Shown here: positions 1-11,531 of the stretch, in pieces
How positions within the stretch are numbered: the first letter of the stretch is position 1
Layout of the letters: each line of letters begins with the position of its first letter
Translations under genes and position numbers: made by a program
Notes under the pieces: generated by a model
The model's database searches: none
Seen by the model: the letters and a program-made list of their open reading frames with translations, nothing else
What the model was told of the DNA's origin: nothing
From: Globisporangium splendens
Lineage: Eukaryota > Oomycota > Peronosporomycetes > Pythiales > Pythiaceae
DNA: 64,000 bases
Assembly: GCA_006386115.1 (NCBI GenBank)
Contig: VFIW01000050.1
Location: 295,339 to 359,338 of the forward strand
Direction: 5' to 3'

Positions 1-890
1 CAGAAAAGGAGGGATGGATTCGCTCAGTCAAATGCTATGGACAGCGACGGGGAAGTGACAGGGGAAAGGACGTCAACTCCATTGACATCTTTGATGGCGC
101 ACCCGAGCATCGATAGTCGGATGATGCGGTCTACCTCTCTATAGCAATCGTTGAACAGTTGAAAAATGACAATGAATTATGCTTTGGAGCATGTGTTCAC
201 ACAATCACACTGTGTTTATATGCATTATCACTACTCTGTATCTGTCTATCTATCTGCATCGAGCCACTAAGTGAAGGCAACTTCGGCAGCGTATCAACAG
301 CTCAATAGCGAGAGCACAAGTGTGAGATGCAAACCAAAGTACCAAACAATCAAGAGCTGAGGCACCAAACGTACGGGCAAATCGCTCATTTCTTGACCAG
401 AATCTGAACGCAGTTGATGCTTTTCATCCCTCTCATCTCACAATGAAGCAAGAAAGAAGCGGACTCGAAAAAGAAACACAAATGAAATGAAATGCGCTCC
501 TCCTGCACGGGCTTTGCTGAGGAATCACTTGCTTGTCACACAGACGGACTCGCTCGAGATGGCTGGTTTGCGGTTATGTTGCAGAAGCGGTTTGTCGGAC
601 AGCACCAATGAAGCGAATGTGTTGCATCCTGAAAGTTGACAAGGACCCGTTTATGCGCTCAAGCAACATAAAGCAATACCGGATAACTTGACAGCCAAAT
701 TGAAGAGGTTCTGGTTCAACGTCCCATAAAAAGTGCATCGAGTAGATCTAATAAATCGATGAACGCAACATGCACGCAACATAAGGCGACAAACACGCAA
801 GCAAGTCGCACACAACTGAACCCATGCTTCCATTATTGCCACAAGCACCAGACAAAAACGAAGAAGAAAAAAAGCAAGTTCCTACTGAAA
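1..890. other. No gene recognised
   Basis: No reading frame here has a recognisable domain. The stretch is AT-richer than the genes that follow and presumably holds the upstream region of the first metallophosphoesterase. I saw no RNA gene or mobile-element signature. Confidence 0.5.
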
Positions 891-1975
891 ATGCGCGTCG
901 TGTGCATCTCCGACACGCACAGTCGCCACGACGCCTTCCTTGCGGCGCACCGCATCCCCGACGGCGATGTGCTCGTGCACGCTGGCGACTTCAGCAACAC
1001 GGGCGACCGCGACGAGGTACGTTTGTTTGCTTGCTTTACAACAATGGCGTGCATCGATGTGGTGTGCTTTTGGTCATGTACTTGTGGCTGTATGTATATG
1101 TGCGCATGAGGAAGGTGCTTGCGTTCAACAGGTTCCTGGGGAGCTTGCCGCACAAGTACAAGGTCGTGATCGCCGGCAACCACGACACGACGTTCGACCG
1201 CGAGCACTACATTCACAACTATAAGCGCTACAAGCATGAGCAGCAGCACGGTGCGATTCTCATCACTCATAACAGCGAAATACGAGCTGTGGTGTAATTG
1301 AGGAGGTAGCCTCATGCTTAGTATTGTGACTTTGTGATTGTATAGATCCAGACGAAGTACGGTCGTTGCTCACGAATGCGTTGTACCTCGAAGACCAGGC
1401 GGTCGCGATCGATGGAATCACATTCTACGGGTCTGTTTCGATAGGTTACTCACGTCGTAGCTGTCGAAGTGCTTACACATCTTGCGTCCTCTGTCTCTGC
1501 TTTCTGAACTGTGCATTCTTGTAGCTCTCCGTGGCAGCCCGAGTACCACAATTGGGCGTTCAATCTGCCTCGAGGCGAGAAGCTGCAGCAGAAGTGGAGG
1601 CAGATTCCAGGTGACACGGATGTGCTGGTCACACATGGACCGCCGTTCGGGTGGCTGGATGCAGTGCTCGTCGGGGATGAGCTCCTGCCGCAAGGCTGCG
1701 AAGCGCTCGCAGCAGAAGTGCAGATGCGCGTCCGACCACGGTACCACGTGTTTGGCCATATCCACGAAGGCTACGGGTACGCCTCGGACGGGACGACGAC
1801 CTACATCAACGCGTCGTCGTGCAATGTCGACTACCAGCCGATCAATCCTGCGATCGGGTTTGACCTCGAGACTTCCAAAAGCCAACATCATGGAGCGCAT
1901 AGTAGTGTCAATGGAGCATCTGCACCAACATACGCAGAACTGCTGAAGTATCAGCTTGAGTTGGCGTCCCAGTGA
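891..1975 (+). CDS. MPPED-like calcineurin-type metallophosphoesterase, copy 1
   Basis: Predicted phosphoesterase of 265 aa from four exons: 891-1016, 1115-1250, 1346-1430 and 1525-1975. Introns are GT-AG and the frame stays open across every junction. Metal-ligand motifs of the calcineurin-like fold are visible: D8 and H10 in SDTH, D33 in AGDFSNTGD, GNHD at 63-66, TH at 152-153 and GHIH at 193-196. The length fits MPPED1/MPPED2-type enzymes, which hydrolyse phosphodiesters such as cyclic nucleotides; the substrate here is unknown. There is no signal peptide or membrane segment, so a cytosolic location is inferred. The ATG was chosen because the conserved fold begins at once after it. The neighbour downstream is a tandem paralogue with the same exon sizes. 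The third intron has a slightly unusual donor (gtctgt). Confidence 0.88.
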
Positions 1976-2479
1976 ACGACTGAATCGGCAAGTGAGCAGT
2001 AGGACCTAGAGCTTTCGCTGTGGAATCAGTAGTCCAGATGCCTAGGTGCAAAGCGAGTTGATCTCGGGACCTTGATCAAGTTCTCACAAGCGTCCAATTT
2101 TCTCATGGCACCTTGTGTGTTTAGGCACATTCAGGGCTTGATGTGCGTCCAACACGCGCAGCTATTTCTTGCAAGCAAAATGAAAGTGTCCATGCGCACA
2201 TTGAGCTTCCTCCAAGTCTCCAACTCAGCAGCGAGTGAGTCAGCCTCTTGCACTGGTCGTTCTAACCGAGAGTGAACACTGTGGTTATGGCTACGTTGTA
2301 ACCCACAGTGTGTGCAATCGAGAGGAGGTGACTTGCTGCGGTTACGATGTACCCCCCATCATCACTAAGAGACCAAAAACGAAGGTTACACAAGCAAACC
2401 CCTGTTGCAAGTTGCGTAACCCGACTTGCCTCATTCGTCCAAAATAATCACTTCCCTTTCTTGCCAAGTGGCGGGAGTC
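1976..2479. other. Spacer between tandem phosphoesterase genes
   Basis: About 500 bases with no supportable gene. The 3' end should contain the promoter of copy 2 (see the candidate initiator at 2430). Confidence 0.5.
2430..2446 (+). promoter_or_regulatory. Candidate oomycete initiator (Inr/FPR-like)
   Basis: The bases CTCATTCGTCCAAAAT resemble the oomycete core promoter consensus GCTCATTYYNCAWTTT, most closely in the CTCATT half. It lies about 35-50 bases before the ATG at 2480, a typical oomycete 5' UTR length. This is a similarity by eye only. Confidence 0.35.
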
Positions 2480-4599
2480 ATGCGCGTGGTGTGCATCTCG
2501 GACACGCACGGGCTGCACGACGCGCTGCACGCCGTGGAGCGCATTCCCGACGGCGACGTGCTCATCCACGCGGGCGATTTCACCGACACGGGCGACCGCG
2601 ACGAGGTGCGATTTGCGTGTGTATGTGCAAGTGCATGAATGCATGAATGTGTGACCCTTGCTGCAACTGATGTGTGCATGTGTGTGGGCTACGCTTGCTG
2701 CGCCACTTGCAGGTGCTTGCGTTTAACGAGTTTTTGGGCAAGCTGCCGCACAAGTACAAACTCGTGATCGCGGGCAACCACGAGTCGACGTTCGACCGCG
2801 CGTTCTACCCGTTCAACTGGCAGCAATACGGTCATTCCCAGCAATACGGTGCGTTAACGTGTCGTGTATGATGTTGCTTTCAGCATGACAAACGATATTA
2901 TTGTTGTCGACAAATGTGAAATTCAACAATGCGCATTGTTGCTTGCTGTGTGTAGATCCAGATGAAGTGCGTGCGTTGCTGACCAATGGCTTGTACCTCG
3001 AAGACCAGACCGCGCTCATCGAAGGCTTCAAGTTCTATGGGTACGCACTTTTGCATGTTGACAACATTCGGCAGCATGTGCACTTGTCTACCACATTTGC
3101 TTGCTGGCAACTTGCACTTGCTTGCTTGCTGCAATTGCATTGCGCACAATGGAAGCTAGCGTAACCCTTGTCAACAAGAAATCGTAATCCACTCTTTTCT
3201 CTCTCTGTTATCATGTAGCACGCCATGGCAGCCTGAGTTCTGCAACTGGGCGTTCAATCTGCCGCGCGGTGAGAAGCTCCGGGAGAAGTGGCAGCGCATC
3301 CCGAGCGACACGGACGTGCTCATCACGCACACGCCGCCCTACGGTCGCGGCGACCGCGTCGGGTACATGCACGTGGGCTGCGAGGAGCTCTCGCGTGAGG
3401 TGACGGAGCGGATCCGCCCGAAGTTCCACGTCTTCGGCCACGTCCACGAGGGCTACGGCTCGAGCTTTGACGGCACGACGACGTACATGAACGCGTCGGC
3501 GTGCACGCACGACTATGACGCCATCAACCCAGCGTTCGTGTTTGAGCTCACGGTCGCTAAGGCAGCAGAAGGCTCAGGGACTTCCAGCAGTACAAATGCA
3601 GAGAAACAGAGCTGTGAGTACGCCAAGCTGCTCCACGAACAGCTCCGGGTGTGTTCCCAGAAAGCGCCGTTTGTGCCGATGCCTAATGGCAACAGTGATG
3701 CATCTGCCAAGCCTCGACGCCCCCAGTCGCTTCGTGAGTTCCGGATTGATGGCACGACGTCAGCGATGCTGCTGGAGAGTACGCTGAAGCTTCGCCCCGT
3801 GGTTGGCGAGCAGACGCGCGCGCTGCGATATCTCTTCCACAATGGCTATGCAGGAAAAGCAGCTACGGCAACGGCCACAGGATTGAATGGCGCGACAAAG
3901 CAGTCAGAGGGAGGTAACGGCACAAAAGGTGGAGACGACAACCTGGACTCCCCGCAGCTTTCGAATGGCGCGACCCCGGTATCGACGATGACGGCTGCTC
4001 AACGGAGACAGTCGACGCTCATGCGTCGCGTGACCATGGCGGTGCTGAATGACGTCTCGGACAGCAAGGAACTCACGGATGCAGCGATCGAAGTGCTCGA
4101 GTCGTCCGCGTCGACTATTGCGAATGGAAAGGCAACACCCTTGGAAAGAGCCAAGAAACCTGTTCGAGTTCGTCGAAGCAAAACGCTGCAGCGACGCGAT
4201 GGCCGCGCGCGATTAGCGTCCATGGCGGAGGAACCAGAAGAAGCAGCAGAAGACTCGAAGGCTGCGTCACCAAGTGAACCAACTCCAGCTGCACCTTCAT
4301 CCCCAGCTCCTGTCGTTGAAGCACAAGAAACCGTTGTTGTGAGTTCACCACCAGCACCAGTCGTGGTGGCAGTGGAATGCGTTCTCTGCAAATACAAGGT
4401 CCCTGGCCACGTGCATCCAGCCGCAGCGGCACCACCAGTAGCGCCAGTCGCAGTATTACAAGCAGCAGCGGTGGTGGAAGTGAAGCAGACGTCCATTCCA
4501 GCAGATGACGCAAAGGAGGAGGAGGAAGCCAAGGAGAAAGCTGAAGCGGAGCGGCAGAAGACCGTGAGCAGCTCTAAACGCCTGTCGTCGTGGTTCTAG
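2480..4599 (+). CDS. MPPED-like metallophosphoesterase, copy 2, with long C-terminal extension
   Basis: Exons 2480-2605, 2713-2848, 2956-3040 and 3219-4599 give 575 aa. The first three exons have exactly the lengths of copy 1 (126, 136 and 85 bases), with introns in the same codons and phases, so this is a tandem duplicate. Catalytic motifs are SDTH, AGDFTDTGD, GNHE (the usual aspartate of copy 1 is glutamate), THTPP and GHVHEGYG. After about residue 220 the protein continues for roughly 350 residues rich in Ala, Glu, Pro and Ser, predicted disordered, including a basic stretch near VRRSKTLQRR. Copy 1 stops where this extension starts. The extension could serve for binding or localisation; no known domain was recognised in it. 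Confidence 0.87.
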
Positions 4600-4829
4600 A
4601 GACGTCACCAACGCTCATACCGTTCAAATTCCTATATATATATATAGAGAGAGAGGTTCATGCACACGCGCGGACGCATTTTACCAAAGTGACACCACTC
4701 GCCATAGACAATCAAATACCCATTGACGACGAGTTTCCGGTGGTGAAAGTATTGATCTCTTTTTCTCGTATATCCTTATTTATTGGTGACGCCGCAATAA
4801 CATTTTCATAAACTGAGTACTTCAAGTGC

Positions 4830-6331
4830 TTACTTCTTGCGGGATTGGAACTTCAGGACGGCGTCCATGCACTCGGAGCCGAGCCACATCTTCTTGAGCG
4901 TCTGGCACTCGCGATGGTTTACGGCTTGGAGTTCCTTGATCAACTCGGGTGGGCGTACTAACGCCTTGGACTGCTTCATCGAGATCGGGTACCGCGAGAG
5001 CAGAAGACTATGATAAAAAAAAGCAAGGCACAAACAAAAGTTAATCCCAGAATCCTCGCCAACTCACCAAAAGACCACGCAAGCAGCACAACGTACTCGA
5101 CTTTTTCTTGCACTTGCTGGTCGAACTCGGCGACGCCGAACGCTGTGGTCGCGAGGCCGCAGTTGACCGCGTCCTTGGCGCTGAGTTTCTCACCGAGCAG
5201 CAGCATTGCGTTCGCCTGCGCTTGACCCATGATCTTGGGGAATAGCACGGACGAGCACGCCTCTGGGGTCTGTCCCAGCGCCGTGAACGGCGTGTGCAGC
5301 GTCACGGTCTCCGAGACGTACACCAAGTCACAGAGTGCCAGCAGCGTCGCGGCGATGCCGACCGCAGGGCCCTGCACGGCCGCCACGATCGGCTTTGGGT
5401 ACGTGAGGAACGCGTTCACAAAGTTCTCGAGCAGGATCGCGCCGGCGTCGGCCATTTCCTCAAAGGACACGCCGTTCGGGTTGTCCGTGAACATGGAGAG
5501 GTCGTTGCCGCTGGAGAACATCGCGCCCGTCGACTTGAGCAGCACGGCCTTGACGTTGTCCTGGGACTTGGAGCTCTCGAGCGCCTGCGTGATCGCGTCG
5601 TACATCTCGCGGTTCAGCGCATTGTACCGCGCCGGACGATTGAACTGCAGCGTCAACAGACCGCTCTCCCTGCACAAATAAACATGAATAAAGCACAGCA
5701 CCACGGAAAAGACCAATCAGTACCTAGGTTCCCAGAACTCAATTTCAGACGCAGCGCGACGTACGAGACGCTCACGAGCAGATCCTCCGAGGTGCTGACT
5801 GGCGCCGTGGTCTTCTTCGCCTCACCAGAAGCAGTGCCATCGGCGTTGACGCCATGCTGCGCGGCCAGATCGTCGATGATCGCAATGTACTTGGTCATTG
5901 CCTCGTCCTTGGACATGTCCCCGAGCTTGGACCACGCCTCCCACTTGGCTTTGCCCTAAATTAGGTACAATATTTGCAGCAACAATTGCAACATGTGTAA
6001 CCCATTGCCTTCCTGGACGTATAGAAAAGAGCATTAGACGCTGGAAACGTACGACAAAGTCGAGCATGCCGGGCTTGGGCGTGGTGTTCTTGCCGGCGTT
6101 CGCCTGCTTGAAGAGCGCGTACATCTCGAGCTTGGCTGCGTTGTCGCTGAGCGGCGGCAGCGTCTTGCCGAGCGCCAGCTTCTGCGCGAACACGTCCGCC
6201 AGCGACTGGGAGCTTGACGACATGTTGCGGGTCAGGAAGGCGGCAATAGGGAGGTTACGAAGGTTGCGCTTTGACAAATGCGGTAAATGGCAAATGCTGC
6301 GTGGAGTCTGAAGGAGTGTGCGCAGCAGCAT
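4830..6331 (-). CDS. ECI2: ACBP-domain enoyl-CoA delta isomerase (ECI2-like)
   Basis: Shifts 3-enoyl-CoA double bonds to 2-trans-enoyl-CoA so that unsaturated fatty acids can enter beta-oxidation. Exons on the complement: 6331-6053, 5955-5765, 5669-5097 and 5007-4830, 406 aa, close to human ECI2. Residues 1-36 are rich in Arg, Leu and Ser with no acidic residue, a mitochondrial presequence. An acyl-CoA-binding domain follows (about 40-130, with KWEAWSKLGDMSKDEAM), then the crotonase fold (FNRPARYNAL, FSSGNDL, oxyanion region AVQGPAVG, catalytic Glu in TPEACSS). The C-terminus ends SRKK, whereas animal ECI2 ends in a peroxisomal SKL; the PTS1 is absent. The second donor (GTACGT at 5764) was chosen because it yields the contiguous VSVSESG junction matching the family. 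It diverges from SSU72 over 452 bases. Confidence 0.9.
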
Positions 6332-6783
6332 GGCTTGTATTGTGGAGGGAGGACGCAACTGTAGAACTGGGGCATTCAAGAAAACGAAACCATTGTTGCA
6401 ACGGAGTGATGGTCGGTTTTGATCGATGGATTCACGTTCAACACGGCAAGAATCCTGCAAGTCGATTTGAGGGGACACCGTGTTTTGCAATTATGACCCT
6501 TGTTTTGGAAAGAGTCTTTCATATTCACGCAAAAGATCTCTTTCTGAGTGAATACATCGAGTGAGCATCGGAGCGGTTTTTGAGTGAGGAGACCATCGAG
6601 AAGCAGATCTTATGTGAGAACTTTCTGATCTCATCTCAAAGGATAATCTATTCAAAGAATAGCTCCTGATATCAATTTACGCCTTCTAAGTGTAAATCAC
6701 TCGCTAAATTGATAAACGCACTTTGCTCATGGTCTCTGCAAGAGAGAAAGACACACACAACACTAAACAGGACAGCCACGACC
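6332..6783. other. Divergent promoter region of ECI2-like gene and SSU72
   Basis: 452 bases between two divergent start codons, with no supportable ORF. It must contain both promoters. No clear Inr match was found on either strand. Confidence 0.45.
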
Positions 6784-7574
6784 ATGACGCCGACAACCAC
6801 GCGGCCCATGTTCGCGATGCTGTGCGCCAACAACGTGAACCGCAGCACAGAGGCGCACGACCACCTGCACGCCGCGGGACTGCGCGTCTGCTCCTTCGGT
6901 GCCGGCAACAAGGTGCGCTTCCCGGGTCCGTCGCGTTACGAGCCACGCATCTTCGAGTTCTTCACGCCGTACGAGACCATGTACCAGCAGCTCAAGGCCG
7001 AGAACGCCGACCTGTACGTCCATAATCAGTTACAATCCCTCCCACCTTCGATCTGTATGTGTGTATATAACGTCGACGTGCTATCGTTATGCAGCTTCCG
7101 GCGCAATGGTGTGCTGGCAATGCTCGAGCGCGACATCGTGACCAAGAGGTGTCCGCAGCGGTGGCAGGACCTGAGTATCAAGGAGCTCCAGGAGCTCAAC
7201 GTCGTGCTCTGCTTCGACGACCGCATCTTCGAGATCGTGCTGGAGGACCTGCAGCTGCGCGTGGGGACCGGCGACTGGAAGCCGCTGCATCTGCTCTGCC
7301 TCGACACCAAGGACACGCCGGAGCACGCCAAGATCGGCGGCTCGCTCGCACTCGAGCTCTGTCAATCGGTTCGTACCTCTACTCCATCAATTCGTTGTTG
7401 ATACTAAACTAAAAACGAGTGGACATTGGTGTCAATGATACTAATGAATGTGATGCGTGGGACTTTCGACAGATTGATGTTTTGAAGGACCTGGACGACG
7501 GGATCATCGGCGCGATCAACCAGTTTGAAGCCAAGCACAACGTGCACTTGCAGTACTCGCTGCTTCATATTTAG
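6784..7574 (+). CDS. SSU72: SSU72 RNA polymerase II CTD phosphatase
   Basis: Removes phosphate from Ser5 (and Ser7) of the RNA polymerase II C-terminal repeat and works with the mRNA cleavage/polyadenylation machinery in the nucleus. Exons 6784-7013, 7095-7368 and 7473-7574 encode 201 aa, against about 195 in animals and yeast. The active-site loop of the low-molecular-weight phosphatase type, C-x5-RS, appears as CANNVNRS near the N-terminus. The family block SFGAGNKVRFPGP follows, with LCLDTKDTPEHA further on in the region that carries the catalytic aspartate. The introns are needed to join ADL to FRRNGVL and LCQS to IDVLKD, both of which align with the family. It converges on MCM9 (126 bases between stops). 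Confidence 0.93.
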
Positions 7575-7700
7575 TGTGTTAGAGAGGAGAATACGAAAGA
7601 GAGTCACGCGCAAAGAGAGTTCCAAGAATGTGGTGACAGGTATCAGAAAAGCAAAGCAGTGATCTTGCTGGTACGAGGCTTTTATTGTTATTGTCATCAC

Positions 7701-10511
7701 TTACTTTCGCCATCGGCTCGTCACAGATTGACTGCTGTTCTGTTGCTGACTCCATTTGCCAAAAGAAAACCGAGAGCGTTGGCTGCCACCAGCGTCATCG
7801 TCATCGTTGTTTTCGCCGCGTGGACGTGTCAGACCACTAAGACGCTGACTCCACGTAGTAGTACTTTGCTGTTGTTGCGATGGTGACGGCGGCATCTCTT
7901 CACCACGATGCCGTTTCACTGCCGCTTGAAAACTGTGGTCTTGCTCCGTTCGTGGCTGCCATCGCTTTGGAGGAGGAGCGAAATCTCTTCTTGCATGCGC
8001 CTGCGGTCGACTCTCTTCCATGGACAACGCGACGAACGGTTGGCACTCTTCCTTTTCTTCCATCCGTTGGCTTCGCTGGCTTTGCCGATACTGCTGACTC
8101 CGAGAAACCTGAGAATACTGACTCGACGACCGGCAGGTCGCAAACTCGGTCAGCCCCAGATGCTCGAGCACCATTTTCTCCTGCAGCGCATACTCGGCTG
8201 TCGGATCGTCAGCGAAATCCGAGTGCAGCACCGACTCGAGCCCGCCTTCCAGCATCGTCGAGCAGTTGTCCGTCGCCTTGCTCACCTCCATGACAAACAC
8301 CGCGACGACAGCGTCCATCACCTGGACATCTTCATGGCACATGAGCCGCGCATGCGCTTGTGCCAACCGCGTCAAACTCTCCAGCAATCGAATCGTTGTG
8401 CGTGCTGCGCTTCGCGTATCTGATGACCGCTGCAGCTGGTAGTACCGCTGCAAAATTGTCATCGCACTGCGTGACAACTGCGGCTGGTACTTGTCTTTCA
8501 CGTAGCAGATATACGCCTGCAGCTTTGGGATCGACCACAGCAGGTCGTCCTTCGAGTTCTTCTTGTCGTTATCGTCGTCTGCTCTGTCTCGCGCTGCTGC
8601 TTCTTGCTTGACGTGGTCGCCTCCCTGTCCAGTCGATTGCTGCAAAATGAACGACGACACAACCTCGTCCCAATTCGCATTCATGCGATCCAGCAGCACG
8701 AGGATCAGGTCGAAACGACTCAGCAGTGGACTCCCGATCGCCGTGTTCACCGACACATCGGCGTTCGGATCGTACCGTCCTTTCGGGTTCGTGACCGCGA
8801 AGACTGTCGTCCGCGCATTCAGTTTGCACACGAGTCCGGCCTTCGCGACGCTGAGCGTCTGTTGCTCCATGGCTTCGTGGATCGAAGTGCGGTCGTTGCT
8901 GCGGATGCTGCTGAACTCGTCGATGCAGCACACGCCTCGGTCAGCGAGCACGAGCGCACCGGCTTCGAGCATCCACTCGCCACCATCCTTCACGGCCGTG
9001 CACGTGAGCCCCGCACTCGTGGTGCCGATGCCCGTGGTCAGCACCGAGCGCGGACTCAGCTCCGCCGTGAACCGCAGGAACTGCGACTTGCCCGTACCTG
9101 GATCACCGATCAGCAGCATATGCGGCTCGCCTCGAGTCTTCATCCCAGTCTCGTTTGCGTGGCTGCAGCCACCGATCACGGTCAGCGCCACGCCCAGCTT
9201 GACAATAAATAACCCGTACACCTTGGGACAGATGCTCGCGATGATCTCGTTGCGGCCGCGCATCGGGTCGCGCGCGTGCGTGACTTGCCAGAAGTGCGCA
9301 AACTCCTTCTTGAGTTCTTCGGTCACGAGCACGTGCGCCGACGTGGCGTTCTTGATACGGATGCTGTTGGCCTTGACGATCGTCTCGAGATCGCACCGGA
9401 TATCCTTGATACACGGCCGCCAGCAGCGCATGAGGATCCCAACGACCACGACATGGTCGCCCGCTTTGACCGAGTCCACGAGGTCGTCCTCGAGCACCAC
9501 CAAGATGGACCGCGGGATGGAGCCGACACCGAGCCTCGAGACCTGCTCCTGGATCTTGATCACCTGGTGGTCCGACACCACGCGGGAACTCTCGACAATG
9601 TCGAATTGCGTCGATTTGCACGGCTTGCTGCCTTCTGACGGACACACTTTCTAAATAACATATTCATAAACAAAAAGATCAGAGGTGAGTTGGTACTTGG
9701 CAAAGGTGCAACGTTGTATCAAGGCTGAGACGCAGTTAGTACCGGAATTTCGAGGATATTGTCCTGTTCCGGGTCCGATTGGACCAGAAAGCGATACTGG
9801 CACCGCGAATTGCTACACTGGTACTCGCGCGACGTCTCCTGCATCTTGATCTGCACACTCATAACACCAGAGCAAAGACGTTAGAAACAAAGGCACCAGA
9901 CACGTAGCGAGGTACTAAGATGTTGATACCATGCCGGTGCGCACGACGGTGCCAGCGATCTGGATGAGCTGCTTGACGTCGTTGGAGCGGATGGTGCTGA
10001 TGGTGGACTTGCGCAGCGGATTGACTGGCGGCAGGAACTCGATGCGCACTTTGAGTCTCTGCTGGACTTTCAGCGGTACGGTCGCAAAGCCCTGGGGTCC
10101 CGCCAGCTCGCTCGACAAACGACGCGACGCTGAGGGCAGTACCATGGCTGTGGCTGTGACTTGTTGTGCCAGCGCGGCGTGGAAGAGTGGCAGGAACTGA
10201 TCCGGATGGCGGAACAGCAGCGTGCCCAGGCTAGGGTTGAAGTCCAGCAGCACCTGCGCGCAGATACGCAGCGAGAACGCAAAGCTCTGCTGCTGGGCGT
10301 CGCTCTGCTGCGCAGTTGCGAGTGCGGCCGTCGTCGCCGTCGCGCTCCCGCCGAGCAGCGAGCGCTGCAGTTGCGCCACATCGGACTGGTAGTACGCGTC
10401 CAGGAAGCTGCGGAACGCCGACTGGTACTCCTTAGCGCGCGCCTCGAACGTCGCGGCGTTCACGTTCGCGACGCCCAAGTCGCCGCCGTCCTGGTTCGCA
10501 TCGCCGTCCAT
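7701..10511 (-). CDS. MCM9: MCM9 DNA helicase
   Basis: MCM8-MCM9 helicase subunit acting in homologous recombination, interstrand crosslink repair and mismatch repair rather than licensing. Exons on the complement: 10511-9930, 9850-9743 and 9650-7701, 879 aa. There is an N-terminal MCM domain with four cysteines spread over exons 2-3 (CSNSRC and CPSEGSKPC, zinc-binding type). Motifs: Walker A GDPGTGKS at 412-419, Walker B IDEF at 473-476, sensor TNPKGRYD, arginine finger SRFD at 541-544. Diagnostic MCM9 blocks are RSVLTTGIGTTSAGLT and LEAGALVLADRGVCCIDEF. The last 150 residues are Gln/Ser/Arg-rich and probably disordered, as in other MCM9 proteins. The ATG at 10511 is the first in frame; no upstream ATG was found in the open frame. 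Confidence 0.93.
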
Positions 10512-11531
10512 GTTTTGGTTATGATGAGGATGATGATGGTGTTGCTGGCGGGAAAGGGAAACAAACAACCAATCGGAAGAGGGTTGTGATACTAAACTGA
10601 TTTAGGTTAGCATTTATATACTGCATTAAGTTACTTAACAGACACTGATCGTTGTCACTTGAAAGGTATCACAACTCTTGGTACTAAACTGGTTGAAGTT
10701 AATACTCGTTTACTGTTGTTGAAATTAATAGCAAAATAGTATTGCAATATGCAACCACATGCAAACGAAATGCACTTGAAGGCTTTTGAAGAAGGCTGCT
10801 CGGTTTCTGCGCTTTAGATAATGCAGTCAACGTCGACAACAAAAACGACATTTGCTACTGCGCGTGGTGCCACCGATTACATCTTCAAGACATGCTGCGG
10901 AGTGGATGCCAGCAAATTTGGCATTTTCTGGGCCACCTCTACCTTCAACATATGCAGGTCAACGATGCTCTTGCTTCCCTGACTTAACGTGTAATGGTAC
11001 AAATGGCGACGTAAATCTTCATCTTGTTTTCAAAAAGCGATTTGCCACGGATGGAGAGCAACTTGTTGTACTCATTTCACAGCTCTGCAAAGGATGTGAG
11101 GTTGTTTGTTCGACCATTTTTTTCTTTTACTTCACTCGCATCTGGCAAATGATCCGACAGTGAATGTTGGTTCGACAAATTTCAGAGACTGTGTGGCACC
11201 GAATATCTGATTGTTGCTACATTGGAGTGTCATCTCGGGAAGGAGCGACATGTTCCGTTCACTTATAGGCTGCACGAAGGATCGTGATTTGGCTACTTCA
11301 CACCGTTGAGAGATAATATGTGGAGTGAGTCCCAAGAGATCAGTTTGGCAAGAACCGAGCAACGGACTGTGAGTGTTGGTTGCGAGAATCTCAGCAACTG
11401 TGTGACACGAAATGATCCTCTCGCTCATTCAGATGTTGCTGTGGCCGTCAGTCGGTCCCCTTTCAATCAGATCTCTTCTTGTGTTATTGGGCGAACGAGC
11501 GCAACACAAACAAGCCCATTGCCGCCCAGAA
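10512..11531. other. Intergenic, no gene recognised
   Basis: About 1 kb upstream of MCM9. A diverged direct repeat of roughly 45 bases occurs near 11162-11206 and 11369-11414 (both contain a GAxTGTGTG-like core). I see no domain-bearing ORF. Confidence 0.4.

Noticed and set aside
8563..9654. 363-codon open frame antisense to MCM9
   Set aside because: Shadow of the MCM9 exon, whose coding strand is certain from the AAA+ motifs.
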